Shown here piece after piece: positions 25,514 to 31,809 of a DNA stretch of 31,809 bases. The notes under the pieces are model-generated. The model worked only from the letters and a program-made list of their open reading frames with translations. It had not been told where the DNA came from and did not search any database. Every line of letters starts with the position of its first letter. The stretch's first letter is position 1. Origin of the DNA: an uncultured Bacteroidales bacterium (GTDB lineage Bacteria; Bacteroidota; Bacteroidia; Bacteroidales; Paludibacteraceae); NCBI GenBank assembly GCA_937885465.1, contig CAKZZM010000126.1, forward strand, positions 1 through 31,809, in the 5' to 3' direction. The position numbers were made by a program, and so were the translations under genes.

Positions 25514-26365
25514 ATGATTGATTTTATTTTGCAACAATCGGCATTTCCGTTGCTTACAGCCTTCCTTCTCGGTCTCTTAACGATGATTTCTCCTTGTCCG
25601 TTTTGCTCAGATATAACTGCCATATCCTACCTTTCATCAAACCTCACACGCAAACGGGCACTGCTGTGGAATTGCATATTCTATATCATTGGCAAATGTT
25701 TCTCATACACATTGCTTGCTCTTATTTTTATTTTCGGATCCCGGACAACAGCCATAAGGTCTTTTTTTGAAACATACGGTGAACCCGCACTCGGTCCGTT
25801 CTTAATTATTGTCGGTATCCTCATTGCCATTTTCGGCGCACACGAGGCTCACCATAATCACGAACCGCAGTCAGAAAATGAGACAAAAGTGGAGAACGTC
25901 TCCGAACGTTCACATACTCATGCGCCGCACCGACTTATATCACGGCTACAACAAGTTAACATATCCCCTATCAGCGGATCGCTTACATCATTTATTCTCG
26001 GGGCAGTATTCGCCCTCGCCTTTTGCCCTTACAGCGGATTACTATATTTCGGAACGCTCATACCTCTAACTATTATGCAACCTTTAGCACTGAGTCCGCT
26101 TATGCCGATAATGTTCGGATTAGGTGATGCACTACCGGTGCTTGCTATTGCGACTATCATTAGCAAAGGTGCATCAAGTATAGGCAAAATAAATGGCAAC
26201 CTGCAAGATATAGAGAAATGGCTCAGAATAATATCAGTTGCCATTTTCATCACTATGGGACTGATACTCACCATCTCCGTCTTCACCGGTCACCACCACC
26301 ATGCGGACAAAGGAGCATGTACGATAGAGACATCCCGGGAGGGTGTCTCTCTGCACCATTATTAA
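25514..26365 (+). CDS. ArsG/CcdA-like membrane permease with His-rich loops
   Basis: A 283-residue inner-membrane protein with about six hydrophobic helices. The start MIDFILQQSAFPLLTAFLLGLLTMISPCPF is typical of the Bacteroidetes transporters annotated as the ArsG family (aromatic arsenical efflux permease-like), which are related to the CcdA/DsbD membrane domain. ISPCPF and AFCPYSG are the paired Cys-Pro helices of that fold. The loop between the two halves is His-rich (HEAHHNHEP) and contains translated repeat (VENVSERSH, from 25888-25911). The C-terminus has HHHHADKG. The His clusters suggest metal binding, and the actual substrate is not shown. The ATG at 25514 is preferred over a TTG at 25505 because the latter overlaps the promoter. 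Confidence 0.75.
   Translation: MIDFILQQSAFPLLTAFLLGLLTMISPCPFCSDITAISYLSSNLTRKRALLWNCIFYIIGKCFSYTLLALIFIFGSRTTAIRSFFETYGEPALGPFLIIVGILIAIFGAHEAHHNHEPQSENETKVENVSERSHTHAPHRLISRLQQVNISPISGSLTSFILGAVFALAFCPYSGLLYFGTLIPLTIMQPLALSPLMPIMFGLGDALPVLAIATIISKGASSIGKINGNLQDIEKWLRIISVAIFITMGLILTISVFTGHHHHADKGACTIETSREGVSLHHY
25888..25911 (-). repeat. Dispersed repeat core inside the ArsG-like gene
   Basis: A single exact 24-bp core, read on the plus strand as AGTGGAGAACGTCTCC then GAACGTTC. It adds eight codons to the cytoplasmic or periplasmic loop between the two membrane halves and leaves the frame open. Confidence 0.92.
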
Positions 26366-26409
26366 ACAGAAAGCACTTTCACCCGCACCTCAAGTAAATC
26401 GCAAGTATT

Positions 26410-27144
26410 GTGTCATTTCGTTTCAAACAATTCTCAGTTGACGATAGCCGTTGTGCCATGAAAGTGGGTACCGATGGCGTTTTGCTCGGTGCTTGGTTAT
26501 CAATCACCACTCGCAAAAAAAAGATAGCAGTACTTGATATCGGCACCGGCTCGGGACTTGTAGCATTAATGCTTGCACAACGCTTTCCTTCAGCAACAAT
26601 AACAGCCATAGACATTGACAACGAAGCCATATTACAAGCCTCTTCCAATTTTGCGTCATCGCCATGGACGGATAGATTAAACGCCATTAATGTGCCATTG
26701 CAAGATTTCTTGCCTGACGAACACTTTGACCTTATTGTCAGTAACCCGCCTTACTTTGTCAATAGTCTCAAGAATCCTGACGCAGCGCGCAGCACTGCCC
26801 GCCACACGGGTTCTCTCTCTTACGAAGATCTTATAAGACATAGCAACAGATTGCTTGACCCCTATGGTTCACTTGCCCTCGTCCTCCCTGCCGAAGCAGA
26901 GGAACCGATAATTTCCCTTGCTAAATCATACGATTTCTATCCCATTCAACTCACTCGTGTCTCAACACGCCGCGGCAAAGAGCCTAAACGCATACTTGTC
27001 ACATTCAGCAAAGAACAAATGTATTATTGCGAGCAAGGTGCGCTCGCTCCTGAGTGCTATACAACCTCGCTTTGTCTTTCTCACTCGGCAGATGGTCGCC
27101 GCAGCGAGGAATATAAAGAACTAACAAAAGACTTCTATTTATAA
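26410..27144 (+). CDS. trmN6: tRNA1(Val) (adenine(37)-N6)-methyltransferase, TrmN6-like
   Basis: A 244-residue SAM-dependent methyltransferase of the YfiC/TrmN6 family, which modifies A37 of tRNA1(Val). The start is GTG at 26410, because FRFKQFSVDDSRCAMKVGTDGVLLGAW belongs to the conserved N-terminus and precedes the first ATG at 26458. The SAM-binding motif is VLDIGTGSGLVALMLAQ, and the catalytic motif is SNPPYF. The length is normal. The gene lies 44 bp after the permease with no visible promoter, so it may be co-transcribed. Three repeat copies and a hairpin follow it. Confidence 0.9.
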   Translation: MSFRFKQFSVDDSRCAMKVGTDGVLLGAWLSITTRKKKIAVLDIGTGSGLVALMLAQRFPSATITAIDIDNEAILQASSNFASSPWTDRLNAINVPLQDFLPDEHFDLIVSNPPYFVNSLKNPDAARSTARHTGSLSYEDLIRHSNRLLDPYGSLALVLPAEAEEPIISLAKSYDFYPIQLTRVSTRRGKEPKRILVTFSKEQMYYCEQGALAPECYTTSLCLSHSADGRRSEEYKELTKDFYL

Positions 27145-27147
27145 CTA

Positions 27148-27227
27148 TTGGAGAACGTTTCCGAACGTTCTGGTAGTGGAGAACGTCTCCGAACGTTCTG
27201 GTAGTGGAGAAACGTCTCCGAACGTTC
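27148..27227 (-). repeat. Dispersed repeat, three tandem copies, 28-29-bp period
   Basis: Cores in reverse orientation lie at 27148-27170 (one T substitution), 27175-27198 and 27203-27227 (one extra A). They are separated by TGGT. The spacer is the reverse complement of the ACCG/ACCA type seen at 6397-6476, so the two 28-bp arrays are related. Confidence 0.9.
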
Positions 27228-27326
27228 AAAGATGCCATAAATCATACTATTAATAACAAAGCCGTTATCGGTCATTATTCTTGATGGCTTCGGGGCGAGT
27301 GCCGAAAACGAGTAATACAGTCTTCA

Positions 27327-27357
27327 TATCTATTGCGGCATAATGCCACAATAGATA
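27327..27357. terminator. Palindromic hairpin between convergent genes
   Basis: TATCTATTG (27327-27335) and CAATAGATA (27349-27357) are perfect reverse complements, with an inner GGCA/TGCC stem and TAA loop. The hairpin lies 7 bp from the stop codon of the glycosyltransferase gene and downstream of trmN6, so it could end transcription from both sides. It lacks a long U-tract. Confidence 0.55.
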
Positions 27358-27363
27358 GAAGCA

Positions 27364-28506
27364 TTATGCTATTGAATTATAAATTTCTTTCAGGCGCTTC
27401 AAATGCTGCTCTATGCAGAAAGCCTTTCGAATATTCGGCTTGGCAGACAGAGCGAGTTGCCTGTATTTGTCAGGCACGGCAAAGTAGTCTGACAGCATGT
27501 CTGCCAAACTTTCGGGATTGCCTGTTTCCCACAGCGAATAGTCGATTTGCCTCCCCCTATTAACCACTTCGCGCATCACGCCCCAATCATTAACAAAGAC
27601 GGGCAGACCTGCCGCCATCGCTTCAACAACGGCTATACCGAAGGTGTCGTGATCAGTGGAATAAACGAAAGCATCAAGGTGTTGTAAAATAGCAGGGACA
27701 TCGGAGCGACCACCTACAAAACGGACATTCTGCAGATTATGCTCAAGGCAGTAATTAACGCAATCGTCATAACGCCAAGGTTCTTTATCGTTACGACGAC
27801 CAACAAAATAAAAATCAAATTCCTTTATTCCTCTTTGGCGCAGGATATCAATAGCCTCTACCGGGAAATTTTGTGAGCGTCCGCTCACAAAATTTCCCAC
27901 CATCGCTATTCTCGGTCGCTTATTCATATCCGCATGGTCGGAATTCTCGGCTGTTGCCGAGTCGATTTTGAAAATTTCAGGCTCAGCGTACTTTTGGTCT
28001 AATTTATCAAACGCAACACCATTATATACTACCTGATATTTTGCTGAGTCTTTTTTATTATACGCCCTCAGATAGTAATCTTTCTCACACTGACTGACGA
28101 AACATACGCGGTCGGCAATGAACATACTCAAATTGATAAGCCGCTTACTCAGTCGCGAGGTATCGAAATCATAGCCGTGAAAAGTTTCAGCAATCTTTAT
28201 CCCCGTACCTATTGTAGCAATCTTCGCATATAGGCAGTCAATATATTGCTGAGCATGGACTATCTGAATATTGTTTTGAAGTAATATTTTCCGCAGACTA
28301 CGGAAATAAGAGATAAATCGATTGCTTTTTACAGAACATTTGAAAAAAGGCACACCTGTAGCAAGAAAATCACCCTTATATGCGCCATCACGGCGATATA
28401 TGCCGATTATATTAAAATCGGCTTTCGAGGCATTTCGAAAGACATCTAATATGAGTGTTTCCGTCCCGCCACGATTAAGACTTCCTAAGAGATAAGCTAC
28501 ATTCAT
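27364..28506 (-). CDS. GT4-type glycosyltransferase
   Basis: A 380-residue GT-B enzyme. The N-terminus MNVAYLLGSLNRGGTETLIL has the typical glycine-rich loop of the family. FHGYDFD, CFVSQCEKD and VVYNGV follow in order, and the C-terminal domain starts near RIAMVGNFVSGRSQNF. DTFGIAVVEAMAAGLPV is the donor-binding E-x7-E region of GT4 enzymes. It probably adds a sugar to a surface polysaccharide or lipid-linked glycan on the cytoplasmic side, but donor and acceptor are unknown. It has its own promoter (TACCTTTG at 28582-28575 on the minus strand) and is divergent from the three-gene glycolipid-like cassette. Confidence 0.88.
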   Translation of the reverse strand: MNVAYLLGSLNRGGTETLILDVFRNASKADFNIIGIYRRDGAYKGDFLATGVPFFKCSVKSNRFISYFRSLRKILLQNNIQIVHAQQYIDCLYAKIATIGTGIKIAETFHGYDFDTSRLSKRLINLSMFIADRVCFVSQCEKDYYLRAYNKKDSAKYQVVYNGVAFDKLDQKYAEPEIFKIDSATAENSDHADMNKRPRIAMVGNFVSGRSQNFPVEAIDILRQRGIKEFDFYFVGRRNDKEPWRYDDCVNYCLEHNLQNVRFVGGRSDVPAILQHLDAFVYSTDHDTFGIAVVEAMAAGLPVFVNDWGVMREVVNRGRQIDYSLWETGNPESLADMLSDYFAVPDKYRQLALSAKPNIRKAFCIEQHLKRLKEIYNSIA

Positions 28507-28650
28507 TTTACACTACCAATCAACGTCGCGGACGAGCCGTCCACGCCCCAGACGTTCTCCACTTGTATCGGACGCAAAGGTACTACTTTTTTTGCACACC
28601 GACAAATTAATTTTTGTATGTAAAAAAAAAATTGTAACTTTGCAGGCAAT
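28507..28650. promoter_or_regulatory. Two divergent promoters with a partial dispersed repeat
   Basis: Plus strand: TTG (28614-28616) and TAACTTTG (28635-28642), 18 bp apart, drive the cassette starting at 28729. Minus strand: TTG (28605-28603) and TACCTTTG (28582-28575), 20 bp apart, drive the GT4 gene with a leader of about 60 nt. That leader contains a partial repeat core (GACGTTCTCCACT, 28551-28563). Confidence 0.72.
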
Positions 28651-28728
28651 TTGCATAGCCTAAGCACATCGTTGCATCACGTTATGCGAAAATCAAGAGA
28701 GTTCAGCTCCTACTATAGTACGGAATAT

Positions 28729-29877
28729 ATGAAGAAGAAACGAATTTTAGTCACCTATGTTGAGGCAGGTTTCGGGCACATCACCACAGCCAATTCCATT
28801 GCAGATGCCATAGAGGCACTAAATGACCCAAACATAGAGGTGATACGCAAATATACTTTCAAAGATGACCCGACGCTAAGCAAGATAGAGCATAAATTTG
28901 TGAAAGATGTGAAATGGGCAAACACCTTTCCTCTGCATAACTATATTCAAATGGCTGCCACGCATATCTTAGGCATTCATAACTCTCTGCCGTTTGTTGT
29001 GTCAACATTCTACCGCCGCGCTCAAAAAATCTATCTTAAGCAGTTGGAAGATATCAAACCTGATATAATTATTGATACGCACTATCTCACTTCTTTTCTC
29101 TCCACACAATATCGCGACAAGAAGGATCCGCATGTACGAGTAGTCACATACGATCCGGATAATAGTGTGCATAACTGGTGGAATATTAGGGTAGATAAGT
29201 TTGTCGTAAACTGCCGTATGGCGTTCCACGATGCTCTGAAGCACGACTTCACACGCAAGCAACTGATGGTTGTACCTTTTGTAACGCGAAGAGAGATAAC
29301 CTCGATAACAGAAAGCAAAGAATACTATCGCGATAAATACGGTTTACCGCAAGATAGGTTTATCGTAATGGTTGCAGCGGGAGGTTACGGCAAATCGGGT
29401 ATGAATCGCGTTATAGACGCATTGCTCTTGGTTAAACATCCTATAACAATCATCGCTATTTGCGGCACTAATAAGCACCTCCATTGTCGATTGCAGCGGC
29501 TGAAGAATCACACTCCCTCGCATATTGATTTGCGCCCGTACGAATTCGTGCCTAAGGTTTATGAACTGAATCGCGCAGCAGATGTGCTACTGACTAAAGG
29601 CGGTCCTAATGCGATGTTAGACAGCGTCCTGATGCGTGTGCCGATAGGTGTGTTCTATAGTGCTTCGGAGATAGAGAAAATCTCTACTTACTTATTCACC
29701 GATGTGCTCAACTGCGGGCGTTCATTCAAGCAATCATGGCGCATCGTCAAGTGGATAAACGAATGTGTCAGTGACCCTTCAATTCTTGATATCTATCTCA
29801 ATGCAACAGATGCGGTGCGAGCAGAAGGCAATGGTGCCGTACCGATAGCAGAATTCATACAAACCTATGAAGACTAA
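28729..29877 (+). CDS. MGDG synthase-like glycosyltransferase (GT28-type)
   Basis: A 382-residue GT-B enzyme from the ATG at 28729 (MKKKRILVTYVEAGFGHITT). In-frame starts at 28684 and 28651 exist but add residues without family character. The N-terminal domain fits the MGDG_synth family (VEAGFGHITTANSIADAI), and the C-terminal domain fits Glyco_tran_28_C (VAAGGYGKSGMNR and LLTKGGPNAMLDSVLMRVPIGV). Relatives transfer galactose or glucose from a UDP-sugar to diacylglycerol, or GlcNAc in MurG. A lipid acceptor is therefore likely but not proven. The gene overlaps the next one by 11 bp (ATGAAGACTAA), so the two are translationally coupled. Confidence 0.82.
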   Translation: MKKKRILVTYVEAGFGHITTANSIADAIEALNDPNIEVIRKYTFKDDPTLSKIEHKFVKDVKWANTFPLHNYIQMAATHILGIHNSLPFVVSTFYRRAQKIYLKQLEDIKPDIIIDTHYLTSFLSTQYRDKKDPHVRVVTYDPDNSVHNWWNIRVDKFVVNCRMAFHDALKHDFTRKQLMVVPFVTRREITSITESKEYYRDKYGLPQDRFIVMVAAGGYGKSGMNRVIDALLLVKHPITIIAICGTNKHLHCRLQRLKNHTPSHIDLRPYEFVPKVYELNRAADVLLTKGGPNAMLDSVLMRVPIGVFYSASEIEKISTYLFTDVLNCGRSFKQSWRIVKWINECVSDPSILDIYLNATDAVRAEGNGAVPIAEFIQTYED

Positions 29878-30898
29878 CCAAATAAAGCCGTCGATGGTTA
29901 TTTGGCCGATACTGTTCGGTTTGATAGGTGTCGGCTATATGCTATGGCGTGAGATGCACAACGGCATTCCGAGCGAACCGCTCATTCTTGTGCAGCATTG
30001 GTGGGTATTCGCAGTGCTACTGGTGCTGTGTACACTCATAAAAGATTTCTCTGGGATGTATCGGCTGCGTGTAATGTCCGGCATGCCGCTTCGCTTTCGC
30101 CAACTCTTCAGAATAAGAATGTTGTACGAGTTCACTTCAGCCGTTACTCCCTCCGCAGCAGGCGGCTCATCACTCGAAGTACTCTTTATTCACAGGGAAG
30201 GCGTGAAGATGAGCCGCGCTACGGCAATGACTATTCAGGCTCTCTTCCTCGATGAAATGATGATGGTCGTGTTTTTCCCCGCACTTCTGATATTTGTTCC
30301 ATACTCAGATCTTTTCACAGCCGAAGGCTTTTTCCAATACGGCTATTTATGGGCATTTATCATCGGATATGCAATGAAATTCGTTTGGGTAACGATACTC
30401 TTTATCGGCTTATTCTGCAAACCGGATATTTTAGCAAAATTAGTAGGTTTTATATTCTCACTGAAGATTTTCCGTCGCTATCGAATTCGCGCATTACGCA
30501 CCGCAGTAGAGTTGCGCCACTGCGCTGTTGAGATACGACACGAATCAATAGGCTATTGGGTGAAATTAGCATTATCCACCATCTGCATTTGGGGGTTCAG
30601 ATTTCTGATTGCCAATATGGCGATTATGATTTTCAACCCGCTATCTGCATCGGGCAACTTAATGTGCTTCGCACGGCAGTATGTTTTGGGAATAGTCAGC
30701 ATGATTGTTCCTACCCCGGGCGGGAGCGGCTTTGCCGAACTGATGTTCAGCGGGTTCCTCGCCGAGTATATCACTCAACCTATGTCAACTATTGTTATCA
30801 CATCCTTGTGGCGTATCTTTACATATTATTATTACCTAATCGCCGGAGTGATAATCCTTCCACAGTGGCTCGGTAAAAGCCTCTTTAAAAAGAAGTGA
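29867..30898 (+). CDS. LPG_synthase_TM (YbhN/UPF0104-like) membrane protein
   Basis: A 343-residue polytopic inner-membrane protein with about eight hydrophobic segments. It matches the transmembrane domain family first seen in lysylphosphatidylglycerol synthase: FTSAVTPSAAGGSSLEV and VPTPGGSGFAELM are the two conserved Pro/Gly-rich membrane motifs. The soluble aminoacyl-transfer domain of MprF is absent. Stand-alone members are often thought to move or position lipid-linked molecules, and its place between two glycosyltransferases makes a glycolipid flippase or scaffold plausible. It overlaps the preceding gene by 11 bp, and its stop codon overlaps a GTG at 30895. Confidence 0.85.
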   Translation: MKTNQIKPSMVIWPILFGLIGVGYMLWREMHNGIPSEPLILVQHWWVFAVLLVLCTLIKDFSGMYRLRVMSGMPLRFRQLFRIRMLYEFTSAVTPSAAGGSSLEVLFIHREGVKMSRATAMTIQALFLDEMMMVVFFPALLIFVPYSDLFTAEGFFQYGYLWAFIIGYAMKFVWVTILFIGLFCKPDILAKLVGFIFSLKIFRRYRIRALRTAVELRHCAVEIRHESIGYWVKLALSTICIWGFRFLIANMAIMIFNPLSASGNLMCFARQYVLGIVSMIVPTPGGSGFAELMFSGFLAEYITQPMSTIVITSLWRIFTYYYYLIAGVIILPQWLGKSLFKKK

Positions 30899-30930
30899 GA
30901 ATTCAGACCTCTTCGCTGTTAGAAGTTATA

Positions 30931-31704
30931 ATGAACAAATCCGCTGACATATTATTTTGCATATTCAATTATCACAACGCAGCCAATGCAGAGTTTCTTT
31001 ACCGAGAAATCTGTCCTTCATTTGAATGTCATATCTTAGATGCAGATAGCGGTGAACTCCCTGACTCTTGTAATGGTGATACCGTCTATCTTCCCAATGT
31101 CTATTACAGCGGTATGATGCACAAAGCGATAGAGATGGCAAAGCAGGGCAATTTCCCGTATCTTTTTTTCATCTGCTCAGATGTAATCATCTCGCACGAA
31201 ACACTTACTCAACTAAAGCATATTTTGCTCAGCGAGCGATTTGACGGCGTCGGCGTATATTGCCCTTCTCATGCAGACGACTCATATACATGGGTTGCGT
31301 GGTCGTATTCACGCATCAGCGGGAAACGCCGTTCGGTAGCATTTGCAGAGGGGATGTTGGGGATGTACTCAAGGCGAGTGTATGAGCAACTTGAACCGCT
31401 TGACAAGAACCCGCACGGTTGGGGGTTGGATATTGTCGCATGTTACTATGCCCGACATTGTGGACTGAGATGCGAGATAGATGACCGTCTTTCAATAACT
31501 CACCCGAAGGGCGATATTCATAAGAACCGACTTGCACGAAGCGAAGCACGGGCATATTTCAAGAATTATCCTCAAGAAAAAAGACTGCGGCTATATTGGG
31601 TAATATGCTCTGTCAGAAATGCAACCATTCAGCCTTTTATTCTGCCCGCCTCATACAAGAAATGGCTCGCATATTACCTCCCAATCTATAGATTTTTCCA
31701 CTGA
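30931..31704 (+). CDS. GT-A-type (family 2-like) glycosyltransferase
   Basis: A 257-residue protein from the ATG at 30931. The frame is also open from a GTG at 30895 that overlaps the previous stop, and that start cannot be excluded. The start ADILFCIFNYHNAANAEFLYRE fits a nucleotide-sugar-binding GT-A fold. DADSGELPDS lies where a donor-binding loop would be, and FFICSDVII could hold the metal-binding Asp. The C-terminal part GWGLDIVACYYARHCGLRCEID and DRLSITHPKG resembles Bacteroidetes family-2-like transferases. It completes the cassette and probably adds another sugar to the product of the first enzyme, but that is inference. Two repeat copies follow the stop codon at once. Confidence 0.75.
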   Translation: MNKSADILFCIFNYHNAANAEFLYREICPSFECHILDADSGELPDSCNGDTVYLPNVYYSGMMHKAIEMAKQGNFPYLFFICSDVIISHETLTQLKHILLSERFDGVGVYCPSHADDSYTWVAWSYSRISGKRRSVAFAEGMLGMYSRRVYEQLEPLDKNPHGWGLDIVACYYARHCGLRCEIDDRLSITHPKGDIHKNRLARSEARAYFKNYPQEKRLRLYWVICSVRNATIQPFILPASYKKWLAYYLPIYRFFH

Positions 31705-31754
31705 ACGTTCGGAGACGTTCACCACTTTAGGGCTCTGAACGTTCGGAGACGTTC
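31703..31754 (+). repeat. Dispersed repeat, two copies, 34-bp period
   Basis: Cores lie at 31703-31726 and 31737-31754 (the second lacks the CCACT end). The spacer TTAGGGCTCT is nearly the same as the spacer around the copy at 220-243 (TTCGGGCTCT), so these two distant loci share the 34-bp unit. The first core starts two bases before the last base of the glycosyltransferase stop codon (TGA, 31702-31704). The remaining 55 bases to the window end show no gene that I can support. Confidence 0.88.
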
Positions 31755-31809
31755 GTAACCCTCCATTAAAGTACATATTTTAGGATTTGTTTGGCGGCAG
31801 TAATTTTGC

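Noticed and set aside
27262..27315. A short open stretch on the plus strand reads VIILDGFGASAENE, like the start of a phosphoglycerate mutase or phosphatase.
   Set aside because: There is no start codon in a sensible position, the frame ends after a few more residues, and no further homologous sequence follows. It is too short to call a pseudogene.

Overview
The window looks like chromosomal DNA of a member of the Bacteroidales. Promoters match the Bacteroidetes -7 element (TAnnTTTG, usually TAACTTTG here). Shine-Dalgarno sequences are mostly absent. Several neighbourhoods are ones I associate with this order: coaD next to an S41 peptidase, a DUF3822-like gene next to rsmD, and sppA next to lpxK and msbA. 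The genes are mostly housekeeping or envelope genes. I see no phage, IS element, CRISPR array, tRNA or rRNA.

Layout. (1) 1-1842, plus strand: the C-terminal end of coaD, cut by the window edge, then an S41 C-terminal processing peptidase. (2) 1816-8544, minus strand: a Rel-family (p)ppGpp synthetase whose hydrolase half is degenerate, an exported CarboxypepD_reg-like protein, and mfd, whose 3' end overlaps the peptidase gene. (3) 8709-10456, plus strand: a membrane-anchored pseudopilin-like protein, a DUF3822-like protein and rsmD. (4) 10481-22812, minus strand, twelve genes: a pectinesterase, rnhB, a polysaccharide-deacetylase-like gene, sppA, lpxK, msbA, ruvX, def, a cytidylate-kinase-like gene, a TlpA-type lipoprotein, mntP and a DUF3109 gene. 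LpxK and MsbA together make and flip lipid A. (5) 23063-28506: an NtrY-like sensor kinase (minus), an ArsG/CcdA-like permease and a TrmN6-type tRNA methyltransferase (plus), and a GT4 glycosyltransferase (minus). (6) 28729-31704, plus strand: a tight three-gene cassette of an MGDG-synthase-like glycosyltransferase, an LPG_synthase_TM (YbhN-like) membrane protein and a GT-A-type glycosyltransferase, behind a clear promoter. This suggests a glycolipid or surface-glycan function.

The most unusual feature is a dispersed, partly palindromic repeat. Its core is GAACGTTCGGAGACGTTC followed by NCCACT, 24 bp in all, and I count about 17 full or partial copies in 31.8 kb. Copies are single or in short tandem arrays whose period is specific to the locus (28, 34 or 39 bp). 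They lie between genes and also in frame inside protein-coding sequence: in coaD, in the deacetylase-like gene as two 39-bp units, and in the ArsG-like permease. They also lie in or next to the possible 5' ends of several genes. The 24-bp core has no stop codon in any of the six reading frames. This behaviour is reminiscent of Rickettsia palindromic elements, and it is my leading candidate for something undescribed. Two other repeat types (GTACGATGTACGA-like and AAAGTTG-like) sit beside some copies, and a separate 22-bp TTTAAA tandem repeat covers the 3' end of the deacetylase gene.
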